A stretch of 64,000 bases of DNA from Pseudomonas sp. VD-NE ins (GCF_031882575.1 NZ_CP134772.1:1631001-1695000); one strand, 5' to 3'; shown: positions 35,100 to 44,865, counted from the stretch's first letter. The notes: generated from the sequence alone by a model not told the origin. A program made the numbers and translations.

Positions 35100-35332
35100 C
35101 CTGTAAGGAACAAGTGGCGCGCTCCAGCGACTATCTTGATGGCCAATTGAGCTTTCGCGAAAAGCTGATGGTGCGTCATCACCTGATGTTTTGCCCGAAC
35201 TGCCGGCGTTTCATTCGCCAGATGCGTTTGATGCAAGCCACCTTGAAGGCGATGCCGGAGAAACCGGAGGACGGGGTGGATGCGCTGGCTGAGCGTCTGG
35301 CCGAGCAACGACGAAAAGATAATCCCCTGTAG
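35093..35332 (+). CDS. Zinc-finger (zf-HC2) anti-sigma factor
   Basis: 79 residues, start overlapping the sigma gene by 7 bases. The zinc site is HHLMFCPNCRRF (His29/30, Cys34, Cys37), the ZAS motif HxxxCxxC of cytoplasmic anti-sigma factors such as ChrR/RsrA-type N-domains. No transmembrane or sensor domain follows, so release of the sigma factor probably depends on zinc/thiol chemistry or another protein. The TAG stop falls inside a class A palindromic repeat (see findings). Confidence 0.85.
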   Translation: MLTCKEQVARSSDYLDGQLSFREKLMVRHHLMFCPNCRRFIRQMRLMQATLKAMPEKPEDGVDALAERLAEQRRKDNPL

Positions 35333-35406
35333 GAGCTGCCGAAGGCTGCGATCTTTTGATCTTTGAAAACAAGATCAAAAGATCGCAGCCTTCGGCAGCT
35401 CCTACA
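35329..35406. repeat. REP-type inverted pair, class A
   Basis: GTAGGAGCTGCCGAAGGCTG at the left, inverted copy at the right, with CGATCTTTTGATC next to each. The first GTAG contains the stop codon of the anti-sigma gene. Confidence 0.9.
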
Positions 35407-35413
35407 TAGGAAA

Positions 35414-35471
35414 TAGCCCGGCGCGGGTGAAACGAACGGATGATGGGGATCGTCCCGCCCGCACCGGGCTA
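35414..35471. terminator. Long-loop hairpin at the 3' end of the porin gene
   Basis: TAGCCCGG with GCGGG one base further (35414-35427) pairs with CCCGC and CCGGGCTA ending at 35471, around a loop of about 30 bases. It lies just after the porin stop on the minus strand. No T run, so termination is only likely. Confidence 0.5.
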
Positions 35472-35485
35472 AAGGGTGAAGCGTT

Positions 35486-36808
35486 TTAGAACTTGGCTTC
35501 CGCATCCAGCTGCAGGGTGTTGGCGTCCGCATCACGCTGGGTTCGGCTGGCGAAGTCGGCCTTGGTCAGGAAGTACGTAGCGCCAATGGCGAAGTTCTTG
35601 TCGATGTCGTAACCGACCTTGAACTTGTGACCACGGGAACCGGTGGTGCCGTTGGCGAAGTCGGAGTCGGTGAAGGCGCCGACCACGGCGTTGCGCTGCA
35701 CGTCACGATAGTTGTAATCGAGGTTCAGGCCGAAGACTTTCGACTTGGCGCCCAACAGCCATGCGGTGTCCTGATCGGTCACGGCATCGTTGTTCTTCAC
35801 GTACTGACCGTAGAACGACAGTGGCATTGGCAGGCCGCCGATGTCGACCTGGCTGAACCCTTCATACAGACGGAATTCGTTGTTGGCCGAGTTGCCGTTG
35901 ACTGCCAGCGCACATGGTGTGGAAGTGCCGGTGCAGCGGCTGTCTTCGTCGTTCTGGTAGGCGTACACACTGCCGCCCACGGTTACTTTCAGGTTGTCGG
36001 TGATGTTGAAGCGGCTACCCAACTGGCCAGCGGTCAGACGCAGGTCGTGACGGAATTGCACGCCGTCGCCGTCGACGTTGTCCTTGAGGTTGTAGTTACC
36101 CAGGCTGCCGAACAGTTCGGCGCTGCTGCCCAATGGGTATTTGTAGGTAACGGCCAGACCTTCCGGGTTGATGTCGCTATCCCAGATCACGTCGCCCATG
36201 CTGACCCACGGTTGCAGCATCTTGCCGCCGATGATGTGCAGGTTCTTGATCTGGTCAGGGTGGTAGTCGATGTAGCCCAGGTCGAGCCAGATCTGCTTCT
36301 TGTCGAAGTAGTTGTCCTGGTCCTGGTTAGTCGAACGGGCATCGTCGCCGCCGCCGGTGGCGATACGGATGCCGGTGTCGACCTGCGGGTTGATCTCGGT
36401 GTAGGCACCCAGGCGGGCACGGATGCGCTGACGATCCTTGTCGCGGCCGCCGTTGTTCGGTTCGCCGTCGATCTTGATGGTTTCCTGACGGATACGCACA
36501 TCACCCTTGAACTGGGTTTTCGCAGCCCAGGCGAGTTTCTGGTCGAAGACGCTTTGTTCGTTGGTTTTCTTCGCAACAGCGGCGACTTGTTCGTTGGTCT
36601 CTTGCTGCGCCTGCTGGGCGATTTGCTGAGCCTTCTGATCCTTGGCCAGTTCAGTTTGCAGTTCGATGTACTGCGCCTGGGAAATGGAACCGTTAGCCTT
36701 GAGCATGTCGAGCAGTTTGGCGTCGACTGCAGCACTGGCCGGAACACTCATGGCCAGCAACAAGCCACCGCACAGGGCCGCCGCAGTTTTCGTGGAAGCA
36801 AGACGCAT
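35486..36808 (-). CDS. Putative outer-membrane porin
   Basis: 440 residues. Signal peptide MRLASTKTAAALCGGLLLAM...ASA, then a short coiled-coil-like region rich in Gln/Ala/Lys (about 30-85: DAKLLDMLKANGSISQAQYI then ELAKDQKAQQIAQQ), followed by a beta-barrel with alternating strands and ending in a terminal aromatic (EAKF), as outer-membrane barrels do. It resembles the Pseudomonas 'putative porin' family (DUF3373/porin_4-like) rather than OprD. Two cysteines (RCTGTSTPCAL) sit in a loop and could pair. ATG 36808 has GGAG at 7 bases. High, even codon bias suggests strong expression. Confidence 0.82.
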   Translation of the reverse strand: MRLASTKTAAALCGGLLLAMSVPASAAVDAKLLDMLKANGSISQAQYIELQTELAKDQKAQQIAQQAQQETNEQVAAVAKKTNEQSVFDQKLAWAAKTQFKGDVRIRQETIKIDGEPNNGGRDKDRQRIRARLGAYTEINPQVDTGIRIATGGGDDARSTNQDQDNYFDKKQIWLDLGYIDYHPDQIKNLHIIGGKMLQPWVSMGDVIWDSDINPEGLAVTYKYPLGSSAELFGSLGNYNLKDNVDGDGVQFRHDLRLTAGQLGSRFNITDNLKVTVGGSVYAYQNDEDSRCTGTSTPCALAVNGNSANNEFRLYEGFSQVDIGGLPMPLSFYGQYVKNNDAVTDQDTAWLLGAKSKVFGLNLDYNYRDVQRNAVVGAFTDSDFANGTTGSRGHKFKVGYDIDKNFAIGATYFLTKADFASRTQRDADANTLQLDAEAKF

Positions 36809-37092
36809 AGCAATCTCCGAAGATGAGAGGGGATGGCAAAACCATCCGGGGCACAACCGACGATTTGGTTTGTCGGAAAACAGTGTCCGGGTAGAACCCG
36901 GCGCTCTAAAAACAGGCGCCAGTATCGCGATGGTTTATGACAGAGCAGTGGCACAGTGATGGCAGGTTGATGACGATATCGATTCGCCCTGAACTATTGA
37001 TCTAGAGCGCTGTCGGCCGATTACGGGTGTGCAATGCCGCGCAATCGGCGATACTCGCCGGGCGCTGAAGTCCTGTTGTGGAGAGCTTGTTG

Positions 37093-38217
37093 ATGCCGTT
37101 GCAACGCCTGCAAAACCTGTCGCAAATCGCTCCCGCAAGTTGGGATGCGCTGGTACCTGAAACCCAGCCATTTCTGCGCCATGCCTTTCTCAGTGCGCTG
37201 GAAGACAGTGGTAGCGTTGGCCCCCACACTGGCTGGCAAGCTGAGCATTTGCTGCACATCGAAGATGGTCGGCTGATCGCCGCACTGCCCAGTTACCGCA
37301 AGTGGCATTCCTACGGCGAGTACGTGTTCGATCACGGCTGGGCCGACGCCTGCGCCCGCGCCGGCATCGATTACTACCCCAAGCTTTTGACGGCTGTGCC
37401 ATTCAGTCCGGTGAGCGGCCCGCGCCTGCTGGCGGCCAATGTCGAAGACGGTTTCGAACTGCTCAAGAGCCTGCCCGGCTACCTGGAGATCGAAGGGCTT
37501 TCCAGCGCGCACATCAACTTCACCGACGCTTTCACCGATGCTGCGATGGCCGAACAACCGGGCTGGCTGCAGCGCATTGGCTGTCAATATCACTGGCAGA
37601 ATCGCGGGTATCGCGACTTTCAGGATTTCCTCGACGTGCTCAGTTCGCGCAAGCGCAAGCAGATGCGCAAGGAACGCGAGCAGGTGGCGGGGCAGGGCTT
37701 TGAATTTGAGTGGCTGGAGGGGCGCGAGCTGGACGAGGCGCAGTGGGATTTTGTCTACGCCTGTTACGCCAATACCTATGCAGTACGTCGGCAAACGCCA
37801 TATCTGACGCGAGAGTTTTTCAGTCTGCTGGCCGAGCGCATGCCCGAGGCGATTCGCGTGGTGCTGGCCAAACAGGGCTCACGGCCGGTGGCGATGGCGT
37901 TCAGTCTGGTGGGTGGCGACAGTTTCTACGGACGCTATTGGGGCTGTCTGGCGGAGTTTGATCGGCTGCACTTCGAGACGTGTTTTTATCAGGGTATGGA
38001 TTACGCGATCGCGCAGGGGTATCAGCGTTTCGATGCCGGTGCTCAGGGCGAGCACAAGTTGATTCGCGGGTTCGAGCCGGTGATCACCCATTCGTGGCAT
38101 TACTTGCGCCATCCGGGGTTGAAAGCGGCGGTGAAAGACTTCCTGCAACAGGAACGTGCCGGCATCCTCGCCTATGCCGAAGAAGCCAAAACAGCCTTGC
38201 CCTATCGCCAGACATAG
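37093..38217 (+). CDS. FemAB/GNAT-like protein (PF04339 family)
   Basis: 374 residues of the family labelled 'peptidoglycan biosynthesis/recognition' or GNAT-like. Typical blocks: PFLRHAFLSALEDSGSVGPH near the N-terminus, DYYPKLLTAVPFSPVSGPRL, SSRKRKQMRKEREQVAGQGF and FDAGAQGEHKLIRGFEPVIT at the C-terminus. The double GNAT fold is that of aminoacyl-tRNA-dependent FemABX proteins, but the acceptor is not known. Start ATG 37093 has GGAGAG upstream; a GTG at 37078 is in frame. Confidence 0.82.
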   Translation: MPLQRLQNLSQIAPASWDALVPETQPFLRHAFLSALEDSGSVGPHTGWQAEHLLHIEDGRLIAALPSYRKWHSYGEYVFDHGWADACARAGIDYYPKLLTAVPFSPVSGPRLLAANVEDGFELLKSLPGYLEIEGLSSAHINFTDAFTDAAMAEQPGWLQRIGCQYHWQNRGYRDFQDFLDVLSSRKRKQMRKEREQVAGQGFEFEWLEGRELDEAQWDFVYACYANTYAVRRQTPYLTREFFSLLAERMPEAIRVVLAKQGSRPVAMAFSLVGGDSFYGRYWGCLAEFDRLHFETCFYQGMDYAIAQGYQRFDAGAQGEHKLIRGFEPVITHSWHYLRHPGLKAAVKDFLQQERAGILAYAEEAKTALPYRQT

Positions 38218-38220
38218 ACC

Positions 38221-38311
38221 CTGTGGGAGCGAGCTTGCTTGCGAAAGCGGTGTTTCAGTGACATGGATATCAGCTGACACACCGCCTTCGCGAGCAAGCT
38301 CGCTCCCACAT
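38221..38311. repeat. REP-type inverted pair, class B
   Basis: CTGTGGGAGCGAGCTTGCTT at the left and inverted GAGCAAGCTCGCTCCCACA at the right, between the convergent FemAB-like gene and aqpZ. Confidence 0.88.
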
Positions 38312-38331
38312 TTGTTTTGTGTATGCCTTGG

Positions 38332-39024
38332 CTACTCTTCCTTGCCCAACCAGCGATAAACCCCGCCACCGACCACCGCGCCAATCAACGGCGCGACCCA
38401 GAACATCCACAACTGCGCGATCGCCCAGCCGCCGACCATCAACGCCGGGCCGGTACTGCGCGCCGGATTTACGGAAGTATTGGTGACGGGAATCGAGATC
38501 AGATGTATCAACGTCAGGCCCAGGCCGATGGCGATCGGTGCCAGTCCCGGCGGTGCGCGTCTATCGGTGGCGCCGAGGATGATGATCACAAACATTGCGG
38601 TCATCACGAGCTCAGTGACAAACCCCGCCGCCATCGAGCATTTGCCTGGCGAGTGTTCGCCATAACCGTTGGACGCCAGGCCGGTGGCGATATCGAAGCC
38701 CTCCTTGCCGCTGGCGATGTGCGCGATCAGCGCCGCCGCGAGAATCGCGCCGAGCACTTGGGCAATGATGTAAGCGGGCAACTCCTTGGCCGGAAACCGA
38801 CCGCCGACGAACAGACCGACCGAGACGGCCGGGTTGAGATGACAGCCGCTGATGTGGCCGATGGCGAATGCCATGGTCAACACCGTCAGACCAAACGCCA
38901 AGGCCACCCCCAGCACCCCGATTCCCAGCGGTGAAGACGCGGCGATCACCGCGCTGCCGCAACCACCCAATACCAACCAGAACGTACCCAACAACTCAGT
39001 GACTGAACGTTTGAACAGAGACAT
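38332..39024 (-). CDS. aqpZ: Aquaporin Z
   Basis: 230 residues, six transmembrane helices and two half-helices. Both NPA boxes are intact (HLNPAVSVG with NPA at 64-66; SVNPARS with NPA at 186-188). The selectivity filter positions look like a water-specific channel (His174 in LTLIHLIS and Arg189 after the second NPA). Water crosses the inner membrane along the osmotic gradient. ATG 39024 is preceded by AAGGA. Single gene. Confidence 0.93.
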   Translation of the reverse strand: MSLFKRSVTELLGTFWLVLGGCGSAVIAASSPLGIGVLGVALAFGLTVLTMAFAIGHISGCHLNPAVSVGLFVGGRFPAKELPAYIIAQVLGAILAAALIAHIASGKEGFDIATGLASNGYGEHSPGKCSMAAGFVTELVMTAMFVIIILGATDRRAPPGLAPIAIGLGLTLIHLISIPVTNTSVNPARSTGPALMVGGWAIAQLWMFWVAPLIGAVVGGGVYRWLGKEE

Positions 39025-39220
39025 GAGAGGCGTCCTTGATAGCCCTGCTATCGAGACTGCATCGAGTTGTGCATCCTTGCAGACTTACGACAGGTTCCGT
39101 TCCGGAACCTTGGCTGAGTACAGCAGGGATTTGGTGGATTTCCAGCGGTCACAAAAAACCGCCAGCGCCCGTGGTTAAAGGGCTGTGGCGGTTTTATCCA
39201 GTCGGGACTGCGCAAATCCC

Positions 39221-39312
39221 CTGTGGGAGCGAGCCTGCTCGCGAAAGCGGTGTATCCGTCAACATCAATGGGACTGACAGACTGCTTTCGCGAGCAGGCT
39301 CGCTCCCACAGG
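39221..39312. repeat. REP-type inverted pair, class B
   Basis: CTGTGGGAGCGAGCCTGCTC and its inverted copy ending CTCGCTCCCACAG, downstream of the ABC exporter gene on the minus strand. Confidence 0.9.
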
Positions 39313-39332
39313 ATTTGCGTCGGGCAGAACTG

Positions 39333-41165
39333 TCAGTCGATGCCGACAAACCCTCCGGTCTGATGCGCCCATAGCCGTGCATACAGACCGCGATGGGCCA
39401 ACAGCTCGGCATGGGTGCCGCTCTCGGCAATCTTGCCGTTCTCCAGCACCACCAGCCGATCCATACGCGCGATCGTCGAGAGCCGGTGCGCAATCGCGAT
39501 CACGGTTTTGCCCTGCATCAGGGTTTCCAGGCTTTCCTGAATCGCCGCTTCGACTTCCGAATCCAGTGCCGAGGTCGCTTCGTCCATGATCAGGATCGGC
39601 GCGTCCTTGAGCAACACCCGCGCAATCGCGATGCGCTGACGTTGGCCACCGGACAGTTTCACCCCGCGCTCACCGACGTGCGCGTCAAACCCGGTGCGCC
39701 CTTCGGCGTCCGACAGCAGCGGAATGAACTCATCGGCGCGCGCCTTGTGCACCGCATCCCACAACTCGGCGTCGGTCGCATCCGGTTTGCCGTACAGCAA
39801 GTTATCGCGGATCGAACGGTGCAGTAGCGAGGTGTCCTGGGTGATCATGCCGATCCGCGCACGCAGACTTTCCTGGCCGACTTCGGCGATGTTCTGGCCG
39901 TCGATCATAATCCGTCCGCCCTCGACGTCGTACAAGCGCAGCAACAGGTTGACCAGCGTCGATTTACCGGCGCCGGACGGCCCGATCAAACCGATTTTCT
40001 CACCCGGTTTGATGTTCAGATTAAGGTCGCCGATGATGCCGCGCTTCTTGCCGTAGTGAAAATCCACGTGCTCGAAACGCACTTCGCCACGGGCGACTTC
40101 CAGCGGTTTGGCCTGCTCGTGATCGGTGACGCTGACCGGTTGCGAAATGGTCTGTAAGCCGTCCTGGACCATGCCGATGTTTTCGAAAATGCCGGTGACC
40201 ACCCACATGATCCAGCCGGACATGTTGACGATGCGAATCACCAGACCGGTTGCCAGGGCAATCGCCCCGACAGTGATCAGCGATTGCGTCCACAGCCACA
40301 AGGCCAGGCCCGTGGTGCCGACGATCAACAGGCCGTTCATGGTGGTAATGGCGATGTCCATGCTGGTCACAACGCGGCCCGCCAGTTGGGCTTTTTCGGT
40401 TTGTTCTTCGATTGCTTCGCGGGCGTATTGCTGCTCGTAATTGGTATGGGCGAACAGCTTCAGGGTGGCGATATTGGTGTAACCATCGACGATCCGCCCC
40501 ATCAGTTTGGAGCGTGCATCGGAGGACACCACCGAGCGCTCCTTGACCCGCGGCACGAAGTAACAGAGCGCGCCAATGTAAGCGGCGATCCACGTCAGCA
40601 ACGGAATCATCAGGCGCCAGTCCGCCTCGGCGAACAGCACCAGCGAGCTGATCGCGTAGATCAGCACATGCCACAACGCATCCACTGCTTGCACCGCAGA
40701 GTCACGTAGCGAGTTGCCCGTCTGCATGATGCGTTGGGCGATACGACCAGCGAAGTCATTCTGGAAAAAGTTAAGGCTCTGCTTGAGCACGTAGCTGTGG
40801 TTCTGCCAGCGAATCATGCTGGTCATGCTCGGGCTCAGGGTCTGGTGCACCAGCAGGTCGTGCAGGCCGACAAAGACCGGGCGCAAGATCAGCGCGACCA
40901 CGGCCATCCAGGCCAATTCCAGGCCATGCTCCTGAAAGAAATTCGGATTCGGTGCACCTTGGGCGAGGTCAATGATGCGACTGAGGTAGCTGAACAACGC
41001 CACTTCGATCAAGGCGCCGAACAGTCCGACGGTGAGCAGGGCGGCAAAACTCGGCCAGACCTGCTTCAGGTAATAGGTGTAGAAGGGCAGCACGCGATCC
41101 GGCGGGGATGCCGTGGGGGCGTCGCGGAACACGTCGATCAGTTGTTCGAAACGGCGATAGAGCAT
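39333..41165 (-). CDS. ABC exporter, fused permease-ATPase
   Basis: 610 residues. Six transmembrane helices in the first about 330 residues (type IV exporter fold), then an ATPase domain with Walker A GPSGAGKSTLVN, signature LSGGQRQR, Walker B ILIMDEATSALD and H-loop IAIAHRLSTI. It works as a homodimer or with a second half-transporter that is not adjacent. The long N-terminal part before TM1 (RFEQLIDVFRDAPTASPPDR) is like the YddA/multidrug 'ABC transporter ATP-binding protein/permease' type. Substrate unknown. Confidence 0.9.
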   Translation of the reverse strand: MLYRRFEQLIDVFRDAPTASPPDRVLPFYTYYLKQVWPSFAALLTVGLFGALIEVALFSYLSRIIDLAQGAPNPNFFQEHGLELAWMAVVALILRPVFVGLHDLLVHQTLSPSMTSMIRWQNHSYVLKQSLNFFQNDFAGRIAQRIMQTGNSLRDSAVQAVDALWHVLIYAISSLVLFAEADWRLMIPLLTWIAAYIGALCYFVPRVKERSVVSSDARSKLMGRIVDGYTNIATLKLFAHTNYEQQYAREAIEEQTEKAQLAGRVVTSMDIAITTMNGLLIVGTTGLALWLWTQSLITVGAIALATGLVIRIVNMSGWIMWVVTGIFENIGMVQDGLQTISQPVSVTDHEQAKPLEVARGEVRFEHVDFHYGKKRGIIGDLNLNIKPGEKIGLIGPSGAGKSTLVNLLLRLYDVEGGRIMIDGQNIAEVGQESLRARIGMITQDTSLLHRSIRDNLLYGKPDATDAELWDAVHKARADEFIPLLSDAEGRTGFDAHVGERGVKLSGGQRQRIAIARVLLKDAPILIMDEATSALDSEVEAAIQESLETLMQGKTVIAIAHRLSTIARMDRLVVLENGKIAESGTHAELLAHRGLYARLWAHQTGGFVGID

Positions 41166-41253
41166 CAGATAACCGCCCGGAGTACGGGCTCTCCTTTTAT
41201 CGGTGTGAGCGGCGTGAGATTGAATTCATGCCGCTCGATACGCCCTGTACAGC

Positions 41254-41817
41254 TTAGTCGATGACTTTGGCCGACTTGATGATCACAGGGTCGACAGGCA
41301 CGTTTTGCATGCCGCTTTTAGTGGTGGTTTGCGAGTTGACGATGACGTCGACCACGTCCATGCCCTTGACAACTTTGGCGAACACCGCGTAACCGGCGTC
41401 ACGGCCCGGATCAAGGAACGCGTTGTCAGCCACGTTGATGAAGAACTGGCTGGTGGCCGAATCCGGGTTGGAGGTGCGCGCCATCGACAAGGTGCCGCGA
41501 ACGTTGTGCAGGCCATTGCTGGCTTCGTTCTTGATCGGTGCCTTGGTGTCTTTCTGTTGCATCTGCTGGGTGAAGCCGCCGCCCTGAGCCATGAAGCCCG
41601 GGATCACGCGGTGGAAAATGGTGTTGGTGTAGAAACCGCTGTTGACGTAATCGAGAAAGTTCTTGGTACTGATCGGCGCCTTGACCGGGTCCAGTTCGAT
41701 TTCGATCTGGCCGTTGGTGGTGTCCAGCAGCACGTGCGGTGCTTTGACCGGCGTGGCAGCCATCAGGTTGGCGGCAAACAGCACAGTACCAGCGGCGAGG
41801 GCGAGTTTTTTCAGCAT
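41254..41817 (-). CDS. ppiA: Periplasmic peptidyl-prolyl cis-trans isomerase (cyclophilin)
   Basis: 187 residues. Signal peptide [20 protein letters not shown], then a cyclophilin domain with [13 protein letters not shown] (catalytic Arg) and [20 protein letters not shown], and a C-terminal [15 protein letters not shown] as in E. coli PpiA. It helps fold envelope proteins. The start is 3 bases downstream of the hydrolase stop on the same strand; the ribosome site AGGATC lies inside the hydrolase gene, so the two are co-transcribed. Confidence 0.9.
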   Translation of the reverse strand: MLKKLALAAGTVLFAANLMAATPVKAPHVLLDTTNGQIEIELDPVKAPISTKNFLDYVNSGFYTNTIFHRVIPGFMAQGGGFTQQMQQKDTKAPIKNEASNGLHNVRGTLSMARTSNPDSATSQFFINVADNAFLDPGRDAGYAVFAKVVKGMDVVDVIVNSQTTTKSGMQNVPVDPVIIKSAKVID

Positions 41818-41820
41818 GGG

Positions 41821-42624
41821 TCAGTGATCCTGAGATTGAATATCGGCTGCGGCGAGAAACTCCAGCAGCGTTTGGTTGAAGCGTTCGGGTTGATCGAGCG
41901 GGGTGGCGTGGCGTGAATCGGCGATCACCACCAGCCGCGCATTCGGCAGCAGTTTTACATAGGTTTCTTTCAGTGCGACCGGTGTGTAGTCACGGTCGGC
42001 GCTGATGACGAGCGTTGGACAGGACACTCGGGAAAGTCGTTCCTGAACCCCCCAGCCAACAATTGCATCGAAGCTGGCGAGATAAGCACGTTTGTCGTTT
42101 TTTGCCCAGCGTTCGGCCATTTTCTGCCGTAGATCGGCTTGTTCCGGTTTCGGAAAAAGTTTGCCGCCGAGGGCTTTGCCGATGCTGGCGAGGCTGAGCA
42201 GTCGCATCAGGCTCCAGCGTTTGAACCACTGCCAGTAGTCGTCGCGGCTGCGGATTTTGACTTCGGGTGCGCTGTTGACGATGGTCAGGCTCTTGAGCTG
42301 GTCAGGATGATCGACGCCAAACTGGAAGCCGATCATCCCGCCCATCGACAGCCCGACGTAATGCACCGGGCCAAGATTCAGATGCTCGATCAGCGCCAGC
42401 ATATCGGCACTGAAACCGGCGATGCTGTAGCGCTCGCGCGGTTTGTCCGAGCGCCCGTGACCACGGATATCCGGGACGATCACCCGATAGTGCGCGGCCA
42501 GGGCCGGGATCTGCATTTCCCAGTCCAGGGTGCTCGAACCAAGCCCGTGAACCAGCAGCAACGGCGCGCCGTGGCCATATTCCTCGTAGTGCAAGTTGCA
42601 ACCTTCATGTTCGAACCAGGCCAT
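41821..42624 (-). CDS. Alpha/beta hydrolase
   Basis: 267 residues. Oxyanion segment LLLVHGLGSSTLDWE, nucleophile elbow GLSMGGMIG (Ser near residue 93), acid in LVISADRDYTPV, and His in ADSRHATPLDQPE. The fold is that of lipases, lactonases and enol-lactone hydrolases such as PcaD; without aromatic catabolism genes nearby a specific reaction is not claimed. It lies 14 bases downstream of the LysR gene and upstream of ppiA, forming a three-gene operon. Confidence 0.85.
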   Translation of the reverse strand: MAWFEHEGCNLHYEEYGHGAPLLLVHGLGSSTLDWEMQIPALAAHYRVIVPDIRGHGRSDKPRERYSIAGFSADMLALIEHLNLGPVHYVGLSMGGMIGFQFGVDHPDQLKSLTIVNSAPEVKIRSRDDYWQWFKRWSLMRLLSLASIGKALGGKLFPKPEQADLRQKMAERWAKNDKRAYLASFDAIVGWGVQERLSRVSCPTLVISADRDYTPVALKETYVKLLPNARLVVIADSRHATPLDQPERFNQTLLEFLAAADIQSQDH

Positions 42625-42638
42625 CGGTGAACTCCGTG

Positions 42639-43562
42639 TCAGGCTTGTTCAGGTGCGGCGAACGGTGCATCCAGCGGCAAGGTGTCGAAGGTACGCAGCA
42701 GTTCGATGAGGATTTGCGTGGCCGGGCCCAAGGGTTTGTCCTTGTTCGAATACAGATAGAAGCTGGAATTGCGGTTGCCGCCCCTGTCCAACGGTAGCAG
42801 CTTGAGCGAACCATCTTTCAGTTCTCGTTCGATCATGTGCCGGGGCAGCCAGGCAAAACCGAGGCCGCTGCTGACGAACGTGGCCGCCGTGGCGAGGCTG
42901 CCGACAGTCCAGCGCTGTTCGGCGCCGAGCCAGCCGACATCCCGTGGTTGCTGGCGGCCGGAGTCGCGGATCACCACCTGCATCTGTGTTTCCAGATCCT
43001 GAAAACTCAGTTCGCGATTGAGCCGATGCAGCGGGTGATCGGGGTGGGCGACGGCGACAAACTCGACATCGCTCAATTCCGCGCCGAGATAACCGGGAAT
43101 GCTCAGGCCAGTGATGGCCAGATCGGCCACGCCTTCAAGCAGCACTTCTTCGACACCCGACAATACTTCCTCACGCAGACGCACGCGGCAGCCGCGACTC
43201 TGTGGCATGAACGCGGTCAACGCGCGGACGATGCGCGCACTTGGATAGGCGGCGTCGACCACCAGCCGCACTTCGGCTTCCCAGCCTTGCTCCATGTGAT
43301 GGGCAAGATCTTCCAGTTGACTGGCCTGTTTCACCAATTGCCGCGAACGGCGCAGCAATACGCCACCGGCTTCGGTGAGCACGGCTTTACGCCCGTCGAT
43401 GCGCAGCAACGGCACGCCGAGTTGGTCCTGCATGCGGGCGACGGTGTAACTCACCGACGATTGCGAACGGTGCAAGGCCTCGGCGGCCTGGGCGAATCCG
43501 CCGTGGTCGACCACGGCCTGCAATGTTCGCCATTGATCAAGGGTCACGCGGGGCGCTTTCAT
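42639..43562 (-). CDS. LysR-family transcriptional regulator
   Basis: 307 residues. HTH in VTLDQWRTLQAVVDHGGFAQ then AAEALHRSQSSVSYTVARMQ, effector domain from about residue 95. ATG 43562 is preceded by GAGGAG; a TTG one codon upstream is rejected. Unlike the usual divergent layout it is the first gene of an operon with the hydrolase and ppiA. azoR lies 600 bases away on the other strand with a small secreted-protein gene between. Confidence 0.85.
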   Translation of the reverse strand: MKAPRVTLDQWRTLQAVVDHGGFAQAAEALHRSQSSVSYTVARMQDQLGVPLLRIDGRKAVLTEAGGVLLRRSRQLVKQASQLEDLAHHMEQGWEAEVRLVVDAAYPSARIVRALTAFMPQSRGCRVRLREEVLSGVEEVLLEGVADLAITGLSIPGYLGAELSDVEFVAVAHPDHPLHRLNRELSFQDLETQMQVVIRDSGRQQPRDVGWLGAEQRWTVGSLATAATFVSSGLGFAWLPRHMIERELKDGSLKLLPLDRGGNRNSSFYLYSNKDKPLGPATQILIELLRTFDTLPLDAPFAAPEQA

Positions 43563-43611
43563 CAATAGCTCCTCTTGTCCTAAGCTGGCCGTCCCTCATG
43601 GAGACTGCCGA

Positions 43612-43926
43612 ATGAAAAAATTCTGTTGTGTGCTGCTGGCGCTGCTTCCGCTGACCGCTTTTGCTTATCCGATTGATGTGCAGAAAGATCTCAACGGCAT
43701 GAAGATCGATTACGAGCCTTACGACACCGACAATGACATCGGCTCCATTCGAGTGGCCAACTACGGTGACGTCGATGCAGTGTGCAAGGCCGTCTTCAAC
43801 AATGGCCCGGAAGCACCGCGCACCCGCACAATCGATGTACCGGCCGGCAAACATAAAAACGCCACGGCCAAGTTCACCCGCGAGATCATCAAGCTGCGCA
43901 TCACACTGACCTGTACTCCGAAATAA
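43612..43926 (+). CDS. Small secreted protein, unknown function
   Basis: 104 residues. A signal peptide of 18 residues (MKKFCCVLLALLPLTAFA) with two cysteines but no proper lipobox, then a mature domain of about 85 residues with strands and a conserved-looking NYGDVDAVCKAVFNNGPEAP. The second Cys in LTCTPK could pair with the one in AVCKAV. Homologues in Pseudomonas are common but lack a known role; some are misnamed '3-phosphoglycerate kinase', which is clearly wrong at this size. Confidence 0.75.
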   Translation: MKKFCCVLLALLPLTAFAYPIDVQKDLNGMKIDYEPYDTDNDIGSIRVANYGDVDAVCKAVFNNGPEAPRTRTIDVPAGKHKNATAKFTREIIKLRITLTCTPK

Positions 43927-43938
43927 CACCATATTTAC

Positions 43939-44032
43939 CTGTGGGAGCGAGCCTGCTCGCGAAGGCGTAGTGTCAGTCGACACATTTTCTGACCGATATA
44001 CCGCCTTCGCGAGCAGGCTCGCTCCCACAGGA
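43939..44032. repeat. REP-type inverted pair, class B
   Basis: CTGTGGGAGCGAGCCTGCTC and inverted copy GAGCAGGCTCGCTCCCACAG, 12 bases after the small secreted-protein gene. Confidence 0.9.
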
Positions 44033-44157
44033 TACAAACTGCATCTAAACGAATTATTCGATGCTTTGCAGCAATTATTTGCGCTTTTTCATCGATTCGA
44101 CTCTGTTTAACCTTCACTCCATCGACTTACAACATTCTCGGATGGAGGCTACACACC

Positions 44158-44757
44158 ATGTCCCGCGTTCTGATCATCGAAAGCAGCGCCCGCCAGCAAG
44201 ACTCGGTATCCCGTCAACTGACCCAGACCTTTATCAGTCAGTGGAAAGCGGCGCACCCGGCCGATCAGATCACCGTGCGTGACCTCGCCGTGAACCCGGT
44301 GCCGCACCTGGACAGCAACCTGCTGGGCGGCTGGATGAAACCCGCCGAGCAACGCAACAACAGCGAGCAAGCGTCGCTGGATCGTTCCAACGAATTGACC
44401 GATGAATTGCTTGCCGCCGACGTGCTGGTGATGGCGGCGCCGATGTACAACTTTGCGATCCCGAGCACCCTCAAGGCCTGGCTCGACCACGTACTGCGTG
44501 CCGGCGTGACCTTCAAGTACACCGAAACCGGCCCGCAAGGTCTGCTCAGCGGCAAACGTGCCTACGTGCTCACCGCTCGCGGCGGCATCTACGCCGGCGG
44601 CCCGGCAGATCATCAGGAACCGTACCTGCGTCAGGTCATGGGCTTCATCGGCATCAACGACGTGACGTTCATTCACGCCGAGGGCATGAACCTCGGTGGC
44701 GACTTTCAGGAGAAGGGCCTGAATCAGGCCAATGCCAAGCTGTCCCAGGTCGCTTGA
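44158..44757 (+). CDS. azoR: FMN-dependent NADH-azoreductase
   Basis: 199 residues of the flavodoxin-like quinone reductase family. The FMN phosphate loop is ESSARQQDSVSR near the N-terminus; the isoalloxazine region is APMYNFAIPSTLKAWLD; ARGGIYAGG comes later. It reduces quinones and azo compounds by two electrons with NADH, a protective role in the cytosol. ATG 44158 has GGAGG upstream. Confidence 0.9.
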   Translation: MSRVLIIESSARQQDSVSRQLTQTFISQWKAAHPADQITVRDLAVNPVPHLDSNLLGGWMKPAEQRNNSEQASLDRSNELTDELLAADVLVMAAPMYNFAIPSTLKAWLDHVLRAGVTFKYTETGPQGLLSGKRAYVLTARGGIYAGGPADHQEPYLRQVMGFIGINDVTFIHAEGMNLGGDFQEKGLNQANAKLSQVA

Positions 44758-44865
44758 TAGGTTAATCCCCAGATAATCGCCGATTGTTTAAGTGACCTGG
44801 CGCAACCCCTTCAAGGCTCTACGCGCATCGAACCTCCCTTTGCACTAGTTGCTCCTGAGTGCTGT

